Below, piece by piece: positions 1 to 10,098 of a stretch of DNA of 41,062 bases (position 1 is the first letter of the stretch; each line of letters opens with the position of its first letter). The DNA is from an uncultured bacterium (GTDB lineage: Bacteria; Cyanobacteriota; Vampirovibrionia; Gastranaerophilales; Gastranaerophilaceae). Position numbers and translations under genes: made by a program. The stretch is from contig CASDXV010000016.1 of the NCBI GenBank assembly GCA_949285255.1, forward strand, positions 28,758 through 69,819, written 5' to 3'. The notes below the pieces were generated by a model. That model saw only the letters and a program-made list of their open reading frames with translations, did not search any database and was not told the DNA's origin.

Positions 1-282
1 TATTACAATGTTTGGCAATTCACCCTGCTCCAGCACCGCGCAAATTCCAAGTTTAATACAATCTCCCGGTGTACCAGATGTCACCCAGACTCTTTTTGCG
101 CCAAACTGCGATTCAAGTTCTTCAACCCTAAGTGGAGTATGTAGAGTTAGAGAATGTCCTGCTGCACTTCTTTCTCTGTCAGGCGCTACCACATATACAT
201 CGTGTTCTTGTGACAAACGGGTAATTAAAGCTTTTATACCTGTTGCAGCTATACCGTCATCATTAGAAATTAAAATTCTCAT
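1..282 (-). CDS. surE: 5'/3'-nucleotidase SurE, N-terminal part (runs off window)
   Basis: SurE is a metal-dependent nucleoside-monophosphate phosphatase. Only the first 94 codons are in the window; the C-terminal part lies beyond the left edge. The protein opens MRILISNDDGI, the family's hallmark, with the two metal-binding aspartates at residues 8 and 9. It continues with APDRERSAAGHSLT and then SGTPGDC, all conserved SurE active-site segments. The ATG is preceded by GGTGG at good spacing, which fixes the start. It is divergent from the radical SAM gene at 391. No frameshift is seen in the visible portion. Confidence 0.95.
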   Translation of the reverse strand, partial: MRILISNDDGIAATGIKALITRLSQEHDVYVVAPDRERSAAGHSLTLHTPLRVEELESQFGAKRVWVTSGTPGDCIKLGICAVLEQGELPNIVI

Positions 283-337
283 AAATCCACCTAAATAAAC
301 TGTCTTTTTATTAATTATAACATAATTCTTAATTAAT

Positions 338-366
338 TTGCCAAATCTTTAAACAGATAATAAAAT
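338..366 (+). promoter_or_regulatory. Sigma70-type promoter of the YhcC-like gene
   Basis: TTGCCA (338-343) and TAAAAT (361-366) are separated by exactly 17 bp and lie about 25 bp before the start codon at 391. A GTGG Shine-Dalgarno sits in between. Read by eye only. Confidence 0.55.
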
Positions 367-390
367 CTTATTGTGAAAAGTGGTGGATGA

Positions 391-1308
391 ATGCAAAAAG
401 CATATTATGCCTTTAGTGAATATTTAAAAGAAAAATTCGGAGAGAAAATATATAAAATCACACTGGATGCAGGTTTTTCCTGCCCTAACCGTGACGGCAC
501 AATATCAAAGGGCGGCTGCATATTTTGCGATGAGTCGGGGAGTTTTTCTAAAGCTCATTCAAATAAACTTGATATCAAAAATCAGGTTCAAACAGGCATA
601 AAAACACTATCCGAGCGCTTTGGAGCAAAAAAATTTCTTGCGTATTTTCAAGCGTTTTCTAACACGTATGCGCCTGTTGAAAGACTAAAAAACATATATG
701 ATGAGGCTTTTTGCGATGATAAAATAGTTGGTATTTCAATCGGCACAAGACCTGATTGCCTTGATGAAGAAAAACTGGATTTAATTGCAAGCTACAAAAA
801 CCCTTGGCTTGAACTTGGACTGCAGAGCACACACAACTCTACTCTTAAAAAAATCAACCGCGGACATGATTATGAATGTTTTTTAAAAACATATAATCTG
901 GCTAAAGAAAGAAATATAAATGTCTGCGTGCATATGATTTTAGGCTTAATTGATGAAGATGATGAAATGATAAAACAAAGCGCAAAAAGGCTTGCAGAGC
1001 TAAAAGTCGACGGTGTAAAACTTCATATGCTTACAGTTTTAGAGGATGCACCGCTTGCTAAAATATATAAGGATGAAAAAATAAAACTCCTTGATATGGA
1101 AAAATATTGCAATTTGGTGTGTGATTTTTTAGAACTGTTGCCGCCAAACACAACAATTCACAGGCTTGCAGGCAGCGGATACTCAAAAACTCTTGTTGCA
1201 CCAAAATGGGTAAATAACAAGTTTGAAACACTAAATCTAATAGATAAAATTTTTGAACAAAGAGGCACAAAACAAGGCTCAAATTTTTATCTGGAGTGCG
1301 CCGATTAA
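391..1308 (+). CDS. TIGR01212-family (YhcC-like) radical SAM protein
   Basis: A 305-residue radical SAM enzyme of the YhcC/TIGR01212 family. The cysteines that should bind the 4Fe-4S cluster are at residues 31, 43 and 46 in a CX11CX2C arrangement, the atypical spacing of this family rather than CX3CX2C. The following GGCIFCDESG and the later SIGTRPDCL and ELGLQS segments are also typical. The physiological substrate of the family is not settled, so no reaction is proposed. The start is the ATG after GTGGTGG. The gene has its own promoter and ends at a hairpin terminator shared with convergent secA. Confidence 0.88.
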   Translation: MQKAYYAFSEYLKEKFGEKIYKITLDAGFSCPNRDGTISKGGCIFCDESGSFSKAHSNKLDIKNQVQTGIKTLSERFGAKKFLAYFQAFSNTYAPVERLKNIYDEAFCDDKIVGISIGTRPDCLDEEKLDLIASYKNPWLELGLQSTHNSTLKKINRGHDYECFLKTYNLAKERNINVCVHMILGLIDEDDEMIKQSAKRLAELKVDGVKLHMLTVLEDAPLAKIYKDEKIKLLDMEKYCNLVCDFLELLPPNTTIHRLAGSGYSKTLVAPKWVNNKFETLNLIDKIFEQRGTKQGSNFYLECAD

Positions 1309-1320
1309 GATACGAAAATC

Positions 1321-1350
1321 AAAAAGAGCCTCGCGCACGGGCTCTTTTTC
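1321..1350. terminator. Bidirectional intrinsic terminator between the YhcC-like gene and secA
   Basis: The inverted repeat AAAAAGAGCC / GGCTCTTTTT surrounds an 8-10 nt loop. It has an A-run on the left and a T-run on the right, so it can end transcripts from both strands. It fills the gap between the two convergent stop codons. Confidence 0.8.
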
Positions 1351-1353
1351 ATT

Positions 1354-4182
1354 TTAAACCTTATCTTTTCCGCAGCATTTTTTGTATTTTAAACCGCTTC
1401 CGCATGGACAGGGGTCATTTCTGCCGACTTTTGGCATATCATTCTTTGGCTCTTCATCCACATAGTTTGAAGTTGAATTTTTAAGAGCACGGGTAAGCTC
1501 GGTTTCTGTTTCTGTATCAGCGCCCATAAAGGGAACATCTTCAAGCGGATTTTCATTTTCATCTATAATTTGTATACCAAAACGCGCTCTAAACAAGTGT
1601 CTTACAGTTTCTGACTGAATATCTGACATCATAGAGTTAAAAAGGTTAAATGCCTCTTTTTTATACTCAATAAGCGGGTCTTTTTGCCCGTAAGCTACAA
1701 GACCAATTGAGTCCTTTAGAGCGTCAATGTTGTTCAAATGGTCGATCCACTTAGAGTCAATTACCTGCAGCAGCACATCTCTTTCAAGAGTTCTCATAAC
1801 ATTATCATCTGAAAAAGGTTCTTGTTTTTTAACGTCCGCATTGCCATAGCGGGCCATAATGTCGTTAAAACCTGCAACAGATGTCTCTTCCATCTCTTTA
1901 TATGCACTGTTTACAAGACCTTTTAGGTAATCAGACATATCCTGATATCTTTTTTCCATAAGTTCATCAACGCTAACATCAACAAGTTGCGGAAATACCG
2001 AGTGAATTTCATTTGTGAGCATTTTTATGTCGTCTTTAACATACTCGGCAGGAGGCATATCAGGAGAGATGTATTGTCTTAAAATCTTATCAACTTCAAG
2101 GTTAATCATATAGTTAATATCAGAGCTTAAATTCCTTGAAGCAAGAACTTTGCGCCTTTGAATGTAAAATTTTTCCCTCTGAATATTAATGACATCATCA
2201 TATTCAAGTACGCTTTTTCTTATGTCAAAGTGATAAGTTTCGACTTTTTTCTGTGCAGATTCGATTTGACGGGTTATAAGAGGATTTTCTATAGCCATAT
2301 CCTCTTCGATATTTAACATACTCATAAGGGCAGAGATTTTATCTCCGCCAAAAATTCTCATTAAATCGTCTTCCAAAGATAAGAAAAATCTTGTAGACCC
2401 CGGGTCACCCTGACGCGCTGCACGACCGCGAAGCTGGTTATCTATACGTCTTGACTCATGGCGCTCAGTACCTATAACATGCAAACCGCCAAGTGCTACA
2501 ACTTTTGCGTGCTCTTCTTCTGTTATTTTTCTTGCACGCTCAAGAGCGGCCTCTTTTTGAGCTTCATAATCAGGAGCATCAGAGGTTATACCTTTTGAAT
2601 CCAAGTCCTCTTTTGCAAGGTATTCGGGGTTACCGCCAAGTAAAATATCCGTACCGCGGCCTGCCATATTCGTTGCAATAGTAACGGCATTAACACGACC
2701 CGCTTGAGCGATAATATAAGCCTCTCTCTCGTGCGCCTTAGCGTTTAAGACATTATGCTTAATACCGCGTTTTTTAAGGATATTAGAGAGGTATTCGGAT
2801 TTTTCAATACTAATAGTACCTACAAGAGTCGGTCTGCCCATTTTTGCCATTTTTTCAATTTCGTCGGCAACTTTTAGATACTTCATTTCGCGGGTTTTAT
2901 AAATTACATCAGGGTAATTAATCCTGATGTCAGGCTTATTTGTAGGAATTTCAGTACAAGGAAGGTTATAAATCTTTCCAAACTCAGCTTCTTCGGTCAT
3001 TGCCGTACCTGTCATGCCTGAAAGTTTCGGGTATAACCTAAATAAGTTTTGAAAAGTAATACTGGCAAGCGTTTGAGTCTCATCTTGAATTGCAACACCT
3101 TCTTTGGCTTCAATTGCCTGATGCAGACCCTCAGACCAGCGTCTGCCCTCCATTATACGACCCGTGAACTCGTCTACTATCATAACCTCGTTGTCTTTAA
3201 CAACGTAGTCAGTATCTTTTATGAATAATTCTTTTGCTTTAAGCGCCTGAAGGAGATGATGAGCGTATTGAGTGTGAATATCAAATAAATCATCAACCCC
3301 TAAAAGCTCACATGCTTTATCAATACCATCTTCAGTTAGGATAATATTTTTATTTTTTTCATCAACTTCGTAGTGCTCAACTTTGTTTAAAAGGGGAGCA
3401 ATTCTTGCCATAGTTTTATATGTTTCAGCTGATTTTTCCAGTCTGCCTGAGATAATAAGAGGGGTTCTGGCTTCATCAATTAAAATACTGTCCACTTCAT
3501 CGATAATTGCATAGTTATAAGGTCTTTGAACAAGAGCCTCAAGGGATGAGGACATGTTATCGCGAAGATAATCAAAACCAAATTCGTTATTTGTACCGTA
3601 AGTAATATCGCAAGCATAAGCTTGTTTTTTGGATTCAAAGTCATTATGCCCTGAGCCTTGAGATAAAATAACCCCAACACTTAGCCCTAAGAATTTATAA
3701 ATTTTGCCCATCCAGTCAGAGTCACGTTTTGCAAGGTAATCGTTAACCGTTATTACATGCACGCCTTTACCTGTTAGAGCATTAAGGTAAGCAGGAAGAG
3801 TTGCAACAAGGGTTTTACCCTCCCCGGTTCTCATCTGAGCGATATGACCGTTATGAAGAAAAATACCGCCTATTAACTGCACATCAAAGTGGCGCATGTT
3901 AAGCACCCTTTTACCAGCTTCCCTGACTGTTGCAAAAGCCTCTGGCAAAATGGCATCCAGTGCGGCTTTTTCAAGTTCTCTATCTTTTTTAAAGTCGGAA
4001 GAAGTTTCTCTTTTGGATAAAATTTCCCTGAATTCGTCAGTTTTAGCCCTCAACTGTTCGTCTGTGAGCTTGGAAAATTCCTCTTCAAGAGCGTTTATAT
4101 GCTCAACAATCGGCATAATCTTGTTTATTTTTCTCTCGTTTGGGTCTTTAAATATTTTTAAAAGTATATCGACTAGGCTCAT
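1354..4182 (-). CDS. secA: Preprotein translocase ATPase SecA
   Basis: SecA is the ATPase motor that drives unfolded preproteins through SecYEG. The 942-residue product is full length. It has the Walker A segment MRTGEGKT near residues 117-124 and the DEAD-like IIDEVDSILIDEARTP. The second nucleotide-binding half carries TNMAGRGTDI and GRAARQGDPGS. A C-terminal zinc-binding SEC-C tail has cysteines at 925, 927, 936 and 937. The reading frame is open for 62 codons upstream of the chosen ATG, but that stretch lacks SecA similarity, while AGGAGAG lies just before ATG-4182 and MSLVDILLKIF is a typical SecA start. It is divergent from the permease at 4314. Confidence 0.97.
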   Translation of the reverse strand: MSLVDILLKIFKDPNERKINKIMPIVEHINALEEEFSKLTDEQLRAKTDEFREILSKRETSSDFKKDRELEKAALDAILPEAFATVREAGKRVLNMRHFDVQLIGGIFLHNGHIAQMRTGEGKTLVATLPAYLNALTGKGVHVITVNDYLAKRDSDWMGKIYKFLGLSVGVILSQGSGHNDFESKKQAYACDITYGTNNEFGFDYLRDNMSSSLEALVQRPYNYAIIDEVDSILIDEARTPLIISGRLEKSAETYKTMARIAPLLNKVEHYEVDEKNKNIILTEDGIDKACELLGVDDLFDIHTQYAHHLLQALKAKELFIKDTDYVVKDNEVMIVDEFTGRIMEGRRWSEGLHQAIEAKEGVAIQDETQTLASITFQNLFRLYPKLSGMTGTAMTEEAEFGKIYNLPCTEIPTNKPDIRINYPDVIYKTREMKYLKVADEIEKMAKMGRPTLVGTISIEKSEYLSNILKKRGIKHNVLNAKAHEREAYIIAQAGRVNAVTIATNMAGRGTDILLGGNPEYLAKEDLDSKGITSDAPDYEAQKEAALERARKITEEEHAKVVALGGLHVIGTERHESRRIDNQLRGRAARQGDPGSTRFFLSLEDDLMRIFGGDKISALMSMLNIEEDMAIENPLITRQIESAQKKVETYHFDIRKSVLEYDDVINIQREKFYIQRRKVLASRNLSSDINYMINLEVDKILRQYISPDMPPAEYVKDDIKMLTNEIHSVFPQLVDVSVDELMEKRYQDMSDYLKGLVNSAYKEMEETSVAGFNDIMARYGNADVKKQEPFSDDNVMRTLERDVLLQVIDSKWIDHLNNIDALKDSIGLVAYGQKDPLIEYKKEAFNLFNSMMSDIQSETVRHLFRARFGIQIIDENENPLEDVPFMGADTETETELTRALKNSTSNYVDEEPKNDMPKVGRNDPCPCGSGLKYKKCCGKDKV

Positions 4183-4251
4183 AAACTCTCCTGAATTTTC
4201 TCCCTTTAAACTAATACTATCACAAAAACATAAAAAAAATTTATTACTGCT

Positions 4252-4279
4252 TTGACTAATATTTTTCAGCAGATAGAAT
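4252..4279 (+). promoter_or_regulatory. Promoter of the ion permease gene
   Basis: TTGACT (4252-4257) and TAGAAT (4274-4279) are 16 bp apart, about 35 bp before the TTG start at 4314. They lie in the divergent gap with secA. Confidence 0.55.
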
Positions 4280-4313
4280 AAGACATAGTTATATTTTTTG
4301 AGAGGAGAAAATT

Positions 4314-5633
4314 TTGGAACACTTACACACACTGGCGAGCCAAAATGCTGTGATTGTATCTGCTTCAATCCTTATTGTTGCTTATATATTTATTGCTTGG
4401 GAAAAAATTTCCAAAGTTACAATTGCACTCTTGGGCGCATGCTTAACATTATTCTTAGGTCTTTTGCAAACCGAAAAAACAGCAGAAGGTCTGGCTGAAT
4501 ATTTTACAAATTTTATTGACTTCAACGTAATATTCCTGCTTGTTTCAATGATGATAATCGTTCACATTGCAGCTAAATCAGGCATGTTCACTTGGATGGC
4601 AAATGAAATCCTAAAACATACAAAGGGTAAACCGAAACTTGTGCTTTTTTCACTTGCTTTCTTTACCGCTTTTGCAAGTGCGTTTTTAGATAACGTAACA
4701 ACCGTTATTCTTGTTATGCCTATTACTTTTGCAGCTTGCAAAAAACTGGACTTAAATCCCGTTCCTTTCTTAATCAGTGAAATTATATGCTCTAACATCG
4801 GAGGAACGGCAACACTTATCGGTGACCCGCCAAACATCATTATAGGCTCAGCTGCAGGCTTTAGCTTTATGGACTTTATAAAAGAACTGACTGATATTGT
4901 ATTTTATATTTTCCTTGTTTGCGTGGGCTTACTTATCTTTATGTTCAGAAAACAACTTAAAAGCACACCTGAAAAAATGGCTTCAGTTGCTGAAATTGAT
5001 AATTCAAACACAATAACAGACAAACTTCTTGCACTAAGAAGCGGTATAGTATTATTACTTGTAATACTTGGTTTTATGGCACATGATATTACCCACATTC
5101 CGACATTCTTAATTGCTATGATTGGCGCAAGCGTACTTTTAATATTTGAAAAACCGGCAAAAATCTTGGTTGAAGTTGAATGGAATACAATATTCTTCTT
5201 CATTGGTTTATTCATTATTATAGGCGGTCTTGAAGCGTCAGGCGGTATCAGGCTTATGGCAAACTGGCTGCTTGAAGTAACAAACGGTTCTCAAAGCGCA
5301 ACTGCTATGATTATCCTTTGGGCTTCAGGTATTTTATCCGGTATTATTGATAACATTCCATATACAGCAACTATGGCACCTATGCTTGCTACCATTTCTC
5401 AAACCATGGGAACAGAATACACGCATCCTCTATGGTGGTGCTTGTCACTTGGCGCATGCTTGGGTGGAAACCTAACAATAATAGGTGCTGCAGCAAATGT
5501 TATCGTTAGTGAAAACTCAGCAAAACACGGACACCCGATATCATTTATGTACTACCTAAAATACGGTGCAATTACAACATTTGTAGCCCTATTTATGAGT
5601 ACGGTTTATATTTACTTAAGATTCTTAAGATAA
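4314..5633 (+). CDS. ArsB/NhaD-type (ion transporter superfamily) membrane permease
   Basis: A 439-residue polytopic inner-membrane protein with about 11-12 hydrophobic segments. It carries the paired ion-transporter-superfamily signatures [14 protein letters not shown] with [12 protein letters not shown] in the first half, and [14 protein letters not shown] with [13 protein letters not shown] in the second. This inverted-repeat arrangement is seen in ArsB, NhaD and the P-protein group. Whether it moves sodium/protons, arsenite or another ion cannot be read from sequence; no ars or nha neighbours are present. Translation probably starts at TTG because GAGGAGA lies 4-9 nt upstream and no in-frame ATG is near. 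ruvB starts one base after its stop, so the two are likely cotranscribed. Confidence 0.85.
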   Translation: MEHLHTLASQNAVIVSASILIVAYIFIAWEKISKVTIALLGACLTLFLGLLQTEKTAEGLAEYFTNFIDFNVIFLLVSMMIIVHIAAKSGMFTWMANEILKHTKGKPKLVLFSLAFFTAFASAFLDNVTTVILVMPITFAACKKLDLNPVPFLISEIICSNIGGTATLIGDPPNIIIGSAAGFSFMDFIKELTDIVFYIFLVCVGLLIFMFRKQLKSTPEKMASVAEIDNSNTITDKLLALRSGIVLLLVILGFMAHDITHIPTFLIAMIGASVLLIFEKPAKILVEVEWNTIFFFIGLFIIIGGLEASGGIRLMANWLLEVTNGSQSATAMIILWASGILSGIIDNIPYTATMAPMLATISQTMGTEYTHPLWWCLSLGACLGGNLTIIGAAANVIVSENSAKHGHPISFMYYLKYGAITTFVALFMSTVYIYLRFLR

Positions 5634-5634
5634 A

Positions 5635-6732
5635 ATGATAATATCTGACGACGACAAAAATAAAAGAAATAACAAATCACAAGGCGCATCGACTGATGCG
5701 CCTATGTGCAAATCTCAAGATTTAGATGCTAAAGAATCTGATTTTGATAAAACCTATGAAAAAAATATTCGTCCAAAAACATTTGATGAATACATCGGTC
5801 AAAGTGCACTGAAAGAAACTCTTAAAATAACAATTGAAGCAAGCAAAAAAAGAAATATACCGCTTGACCACCTGCTTTTCTACGGGCCTCCGGGGCTTGG
5901 CAAGACCACACTTGCAGGAGTTATCGCAAATGAAATAGGGGTAAATATTAAAATAACATCAGCGCCTGCGCTTGAGCGCCCAAGAGATATTATAGGCATT
6001 TTGATGTCACTAAAGGGCGGCGAGATTTTATTTATTGATGAAATTCACAGACTGAATAAAATCGCAGAAGAAATTTTATACCCTGCAATGGAGGACTTTT
6101 TTATTGACCTTACAACAGGCAAAAGTCAAAGTGTAAAAACAATGCGAGTACCCGTGCCAAAATTCACCCTTATTGGTGCAACAACAAAAGCAGGTGCGCT
6201 ATCGGGCCCATTGAGAGACAGATTTGGAATTATACACAGATTAGAATTTTATACCATTGAAGAACTTGCGCAAGTTATAAAAAGAAGTGCAAAAATTCTC
6301 AACATAGATATTGATAACGAGGGAGCAATAGAAATTGCCTCACGCTCAAGAGCAACCCCGAGGATTGCAAACAGATTGATTAAGAGAAGTGCAGATTATG
6401 CTCTTGTTAAGTATGATGGCAAAATTACAAAACAAATTGCCAAAGAAGCACTCGATTCGCTATGTATCGATAATTTAGGGCTAGATAATACAGACAGAGC
6501 CCTGCTTGAGCTGATTATAAACAGCTATGATGGCGGCCCTGTGGGGGTTGAGACGCTATCTGTAGCACTTGGTGAAGATGTCAGAACAATTGAAGATGTT
6601 TATGAACCATATTTACTCCAAAAAGGCTTACTTGCACGCACAAACAGGGGGCGTTGTGCCACAAAAGCAGCCTACAGTCATCTTGGAATAAAATACATTG
6701 GTCAAAACGGTCAAATGGGACTTTTTGACTAA
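5635..6732 (+). CDS. ruvB: Holliday junction branch-migration ATPase RuvB
   Basis: RuvB is the hexameric AAA+ motor that works with RuvA on Holliday junctions. Walker [10 protein letters not shown] is at residues 84-92, Walker B ends in D135-E136 (LFIDEIH), and sensor 1 is [10 protein letters not shown]. The GPLRDRFGI arginine-finger region and the C-terminal winged helix with TNRGRCAT are intact. The 365-residue length exceeds the usual 330-350 because of a low-complexity extension of about 35 residues before [19 protein letters not shown]-5635 starts one base after the permease stop and has no clear Shine-Dalgarno, so coupling is likely. An in-frame ATG at 5704 is an alternative start. The stop abuts the convergent HDOD gene with no gap. 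Confidence 0.96.
   Translation: MIISDDDKNKRNNKSQGASTDAPMCKSQDLDAKESDFDKTYEKNIRPKTFDEYIGQSALKETLKITIEASKKRNIPLDHLLFYGPPGLGKTTLAGVIANEIGVNIKITSAPALERPRDIIGILMSLKGGEILFIDEIHRLNKIAEEILYPAMEDFFIDLTTGKSQSVKTMRVPVPKFTLIGATTKAGALSGPLRDRFGIIHRLEFYTIEELAQVIKRSAKILNIDIDNEGAIEIASRSRATPRIANRLIKRSADYALVKYDGKITKQIAKEALDSLCIDNLGLDNTDRALLELIINSYDGGPVGVETLSVALGEDVRTIEDVYEPYLLQKGLLARTNRGRCATKAAYSHLGIKYIGQNGQMGLFD
5683..5702 (+). other. Hairpin inside the ruvB N-terminal extension
   Basis: Perfect 8-bp arms GGCGCATC and GATGCGCC enclose a GACT loop, between the first ATG of ruvB and the alternative in-frame ATG at 5704. It is GC-rich against an AT-rich background and has no T-run, so it is not a terminator. It could affect which start is used. 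Confidence 0.6.
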
Positions 6733-7554
6733 CTAAGCAGGGCTTTGCATTTCTTTTAAGAATATTGAAGCTCTTGCAAGTATACTTTCTCTAAGTGCAA
6801 TAGGGTCACTTATTTGAATATCGAGTCTATCCATAATTTTAGGGTCTAAAATCGGAGTCGGGATTTTTGGCTGCACAAGCCTGTCTGCAATGTAAACTAT
6901 ACCACAAGCAACAGGTAGAGATGATTGCACAGGATTATGGTGATACCTGATACAGTTAGTTAAAATAACGGGCAACTGCCATTTTTTTGAAACCAAAGCC
7001 CCTAACACACAGTGATTAGTTCCAAAGAAAGAATCTTCAATTTCTACTAAATCTGCTTGGTTTTGTTGTGCAATATATCTTACTTTTGAATATTTTATAG
7101 GGTTTTTTGCATTCAGAAGAATTTTACCTATATCATGTAAAAAGCCAATAACAAAAGCGTCATCAGGGTTTATTACTTTGTACTCCTCAGCGAGCATTTC
7201 AGAAGCAATAGCGCACTTTGTCGAATGTTCCCATAATTCACGCGAGCCTTGTGCAGTCATCATTTGCTTTAGCGCAAGACTCATAATAATATTTTTTGCC
7301 TTCATCATACCCAAAACTACAAGCGCTTTGTTAATGGATGTTATTTGTTGATGAAAACCATAATATGCAGAGTTAACAAGACTTAAGGTTTTAGTTGAAA
7401 TTGATTGGTCGATAGACATAATATTAGCCAGCTCTCTGATGCCAGTTTGAGGATTTTTTATAACCTCCAGTGCACGCACCATAACATTAGGCATAGGCGG
7501 TATGTCTTTAAATTCATCTACATATTGTTGTGCGTTTATTCTATTATTGTCCAT
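6733..7554 (-). CDS. HDOD-domain protein
   Basis: A 273-residue protein covering one HDOD domain, an HD-related fold lacking reliable phosphohydrolase activity and common in bacterial signalling proteins. Recognisable parts are DIPPMPNVMVRALEVI, the NIMSIDQSISTKTLSLVNSAYYG motif, FLHDIGKILL and IRYHHNP. No second output domain is visible. It is the last gene of the wecG-like/transketolase/ftsEX operon and starts 9 nt after the ftsX stop. Shine-Dalgarno is poor. A TATAAT lies 8 nt before the ATG (minus strand 7563-7568) and could add an internal promoter. Its exact role is unknown. Confidence 0.85.
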   Translation of the reverse strand: MDNNRINAQQYVDEFKDIPPMPNVMVRALEVIKNPQTGIRELANIMSIDQSISTKTLSLVNSAYYGFHQQITSINKALVVLGMMKAKNIIMSLALKQMMTAQGSRELWEHSTKCAIASEMLAEEYKVINPDDAFVIGFLHDIGKILLNAKNPIKYSKVRYIAQQNQADLVEIEDSFFGTNHCVLGALVSKKWQLPVILTNCIRYHHNPVQSSLPVACGIVYIADRLVQPKIPTPILDPKIMDRLDIQISDPIALRESILARASIFLKEMQSPA

Positions 7555-7563
7555 ACTATATTA

Positions 7564-8478
7564 TTATACCTGAAGATGTTTTTTTATGCTCATAAAACTA
7601 CCGCCTGCAGAGAATAGCACCCCTATAAGCAATACCGAAAATACAACTAACCCCTGAGAATACGTGTAAGCCGGCATCATAAAGAATTCATGCATCCGCT
7701 GCAAATACCCTTGCACTATATTTATTGGGATAATAGCAACAAGAGCACCCGTAAACCCATATATTGCACCTTGCAATACAAGAGGGGACTTGATATACCA
7801 GTTAGAAACGCCCATAAGACGCATGATTTCAATCTCCTCTTTTCTTGATTGGATTACAAGTTCAATTGTATTATTTATAATAGTTATTGTCAAAATACAG
7901 GCAATAATTACTACAACAAGTGTAATTGTATGACTAATTTTATTAATCATCTGAAATTTTGCAACCAAATCCTTTGCATAACTCAAATCGGCAACGCCTG
8001 AAAGTTTTTTTACATTAGACATTACATATTCTATATTTTTCGGGTCATCAACTTTTATATGGAGTGTATCAGGCAAAGGATTTGTTACATCGGGAACATC
8101 GATTTCTCTTTTTAATTCAGCCCAAGAAGCCTCTTTTGAAATATATTTTACACCCTTTACATGTTCTATATCTCTAATTCTTGTTACAGTAGCATTTATA
8201 TCAGCACTTGGCTTAAGATAAGCTGAAATTTCAAGTACATTTCCCATGGCCGAGACCATGCTTGAAACACTCAAAGTTGTCCTAAATATTGCTCCAAAAA
8301 TTGTTAATATTGCCGCCATAGTGGTAATAATAGCAATATTAATTAAACCGGCTTGCGCGATACCTTTTATTGTTTCAATACCGATACGATATGCTATACG
8401 AAGCTCGGTAAGCCAGTCTTTTGGCAAATGAGATTTTACTTTTTGCTTTAATCTGTTTCTTCTTGCTCCGTTAGTCAT
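7564..8478 (-). CDS. ftsX: Cell-division ABC permease FtsX
   Basis: FtsX partners FtsE at the septum and passes ATP-driven conformational change to cell-wall hydrolases. The 304-residue protein has one membrane segment near residue 50, a periplasmic domain (EISAYLKPSADINATV onward) and three C-terminal membrane segments. The EEIEIMRLMGVSNWYI coupling motif precedes the second of these. The start was set at ATG-8478 rather than six codons earlier. That ATG follows AGGCAGG by about 5 nt and overlaps the ftsE stop as ATGACTAA, an 8-bp overlap suggesting translational coupling. Confidence 0.93.
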   Translation of the reverse strand: MTNGARRNRLKQKVKSHLPKDWLTELRIAYRIGIETIKGIAQAGLINIAIITTMAAILTIFGAIFRTTLSVSSMVSAMGNVLEISAYLKPSADINATVTRIRDIEHVKGVKYISKEASWAELKREIDVPDVTNPLPDTLHIKVDDPKNIEYVMSNVKKLSGVADLSYAKDLVAKFQMINKISHTITLVVVIIACILTITIINNTIELVIQSRKEEIEIMRLMGVSNWYIKSPLVLQGAIYGFTGALVAIIPINIVQGYLQRMHEFFMMPAYTYSQGLVVFSVLLIGVLFSAGGSFMSIKKHLQV

Positions 8479-9145
8479 ATGTACCTGCCTGAACATCTCT
8501 TATTATCTGACCTTTTTCAAGAGTAATTACCCTTTTTCTGAAGTGATTTACTATAGCATGGTCATGAGTTGACACCAATATTGTTATGCCTCTTTGATTA
8601 ACCTGCTCCAAAATCTGCATAACCTCCATAGAGTTTTTAGGGTCAAGATTACCTGTAGGCTCATCTGCAATCAAAAGCGGAGGCCCGTTAACAATAGCGC
8701 GCGCTATACTTACACGTTGCTGCTCACCGCCCGATAGCTCACAAGGTTTTGATTTATACTTATCCTCTAAGCCAACAACCTTAAGAGCACCGTAAACTCT
8801 TGCTTCAATCTCTTTTGAAGAAACACCCATAGTCCTTATAACATAGGCAATATTATCGTATACGGTATGATTTTGAAGCAGTTTGTAATCCTGAAAAACA
8901 ATACCCATGCAGCGCCTTAAGTTAGGAATTTTATTTGGCGCCAAGTTACCTATGTTAATTCCGCCTACAAGAACACTACCTCTCGTCGGGCGCTCTTCAA
9001 GATAGAGCATTTTCATCAATGTTGATTTACCTGCACCCGATGAACCAACAAGAAAAACAAACTCACCCGGCTTAATGTGCAGATTCACATTATATAGAGC
9101 AAATTTATTTCTATACTGTTTTATTAAGTCACGAACTACTATCAT
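8471..9145 (-). CDS. ftsE: Cell-division ABC ATPase FtsE
   Basis: FtsE is the ATPase of the FtsEX complex. In this 224-residue protein Walker [10 protein letters not shown] is at 34-42, the Q-loop glutamine at 85 (VFQDYKLL), the LSGGEQQR signature at 137-144 and Walker B LLIADEP at 157-163. The length is normal for the family. The start overlaps the transketolase C-half stop as ATGA, and its own stop overlaps ftsX, so it is embedded in a tightly coupled operon. Confidence 0.95.
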   Translation of the reverse strand: MIVVRDLIKQYRNKFALYNVNLHIKPGEFVFLVGSSGAGKSTLMKMLYLEERPTRGSVLVGGINIGNLAPNKIPNLRRCMGIVFQDYKLLQNHTVYDNIAYVIRTMGVSSKEIEARVYGALKVVGLEDKYKSKPCELSGGEQQRVSIARAIVNGPPLLIADEPTGNLDPKNSMEVMQILEQVNQRGITILVSTHDHAIVNHFRKRVITLEKGQIIRDVQAGTYD

Positions 9146-10098
9146 TTTTTACCTAAATATCCGCTTATAGTTTTGTATAATTTTTCATCTGTTAAACCAT
9201 AAAAATTCATCAATTCCCTCTGCTCACCGCTTTGGCCAAAGCAATCAGGAGTACCAATTCTAAGTACACGTGAGGGAAGATTTTCACTTAACACTTCACA
9301 AACTGCACTGCCTAAACCACCTATTATGCTGTGGTTTTCAACAGTTATTGCAATTCCTGTTTTCTTAACACTCTCAATAATATCACCCGCTGCAAAAAAC
9401 GGTTTTGCAACAGGAACATGAAGTACTTCCGCACTAATTCCGTCATTTTGTAACATATTAGCGCAACTTATTACTTCACTCAATGTTTCACCATTTGTAA
9501 TAAGTGTAACATCAGAGCCCTCTTTAACCTTGACAGCTTTTTCAGGGTTAAATACATACTCTGACTCATCAAAAACAGTTTTAAGATTAGTTCTTGCAAG
9601 ACGAACGTAGACAGGTCCGTGGATTTCAGATACATACTTAATAACTTGTTTTACTTCATTATAATCAGCAGGGACAATAACAGTCATATCGGGCAGTGAG
9701 CGCATATAAGAAACATCCTCTAACGCCTGATGTGACGCACCATCCTCACCAACTGTAATACCGCCGTGTGTTGCAACAATTTTGACATTAAGTCTTGGAT
9801 AGCAAATAGAGTTTCTTATCTGGTCAAGACACCTTGCTGTTGCAAACATTGCAAAAGTGCTGACAAATGGGATTTTACCCTCTGTTGCAAGGCCTGCAGC
9901 CGTGCACATCATATCCTGTTCGGCTATTCCCGAGTTAAAAAACCTTTCAGGATAAGCCTTTTGAAATTTACATGTCTGTGTCGAGCAGGATAAATCCGCA
10001 TCAAGTACTACTATATCTTTATTCTGAGCACCAAGTTCAACAAGTGTTTCACCGTATGCAGCCCTTGGAGATTTTACTTCCAATCCTTTTTTAAGCAT
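9142..10098 (-). CDS. Transketolase, C-terminal subunit
   Basis: The pyrimidine-binding and C-terminal half of transketolase as a separate 318-residue polypeptide. The conserved glutamate that activates thiamine diphosphate is in FNSGIAEQDMMCTAAGLA. GGITVGEDGASHQALEDV is the characteristic loop of split transketolases. The C-terminal domain contains DVTLITNGE and later ENHSIIGGLG. Together with the adjacent N half it should transfer two-carbon units in the non-oxidative pentose phosphate pathway. The start follows GGAGGAATTAA and overlaps the N-half stop by 8 bp (ATGCTTAA). A DXS-type enzyme is less likely because its N half and linker are missing. Confidence 0.92.
   Translation of the reverse strand: MLKKGLEVKSPRAAYGETLVELGAQNKDIVVLDADLSCSTQTCKFQKAYPERFFNSGIAEQDMMCTAAGLATEGKIPFVSTFAMFATARCLDQIRNSICYPRLNVKIVATHGGITVGEDGASHQALEDVSYMRSLPDMTVIVPADYNEVKQVIKYVSEIHGPVYVRLARTNLKTVFDESEYVFNPEKAVKVKEGSDVTLITNGETLSEVISCANMLQNDGISAEVLHVPVAKPFFAAGDIIESVKKTGIAITVENHSIIGGLGSAVCEVLSENLPSRVLRIGTPDCFGQSGEQRELMNFYGLTDEKLYKTISGYLGKK

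Noticed and set aside
3896-4255. 119-codon plus-strand open frame.
   Set aside because: It lies antisense to the secA 5' half, with serine-rich shadow composition and no Shine-Dalgarno.
4183-4368. N-terminal extension of SecA of 62 residues.
   Set aside because: It has no similarity to SecA, crosses the divergent promoter region, and a strong Shine-Dalgarno marks ATG-4182.
5683-5702. Intrinsic terminator between the permease gene and ruvB.
   Set aside because: The stem is inside ruvB and lacks a T-run on either strand.
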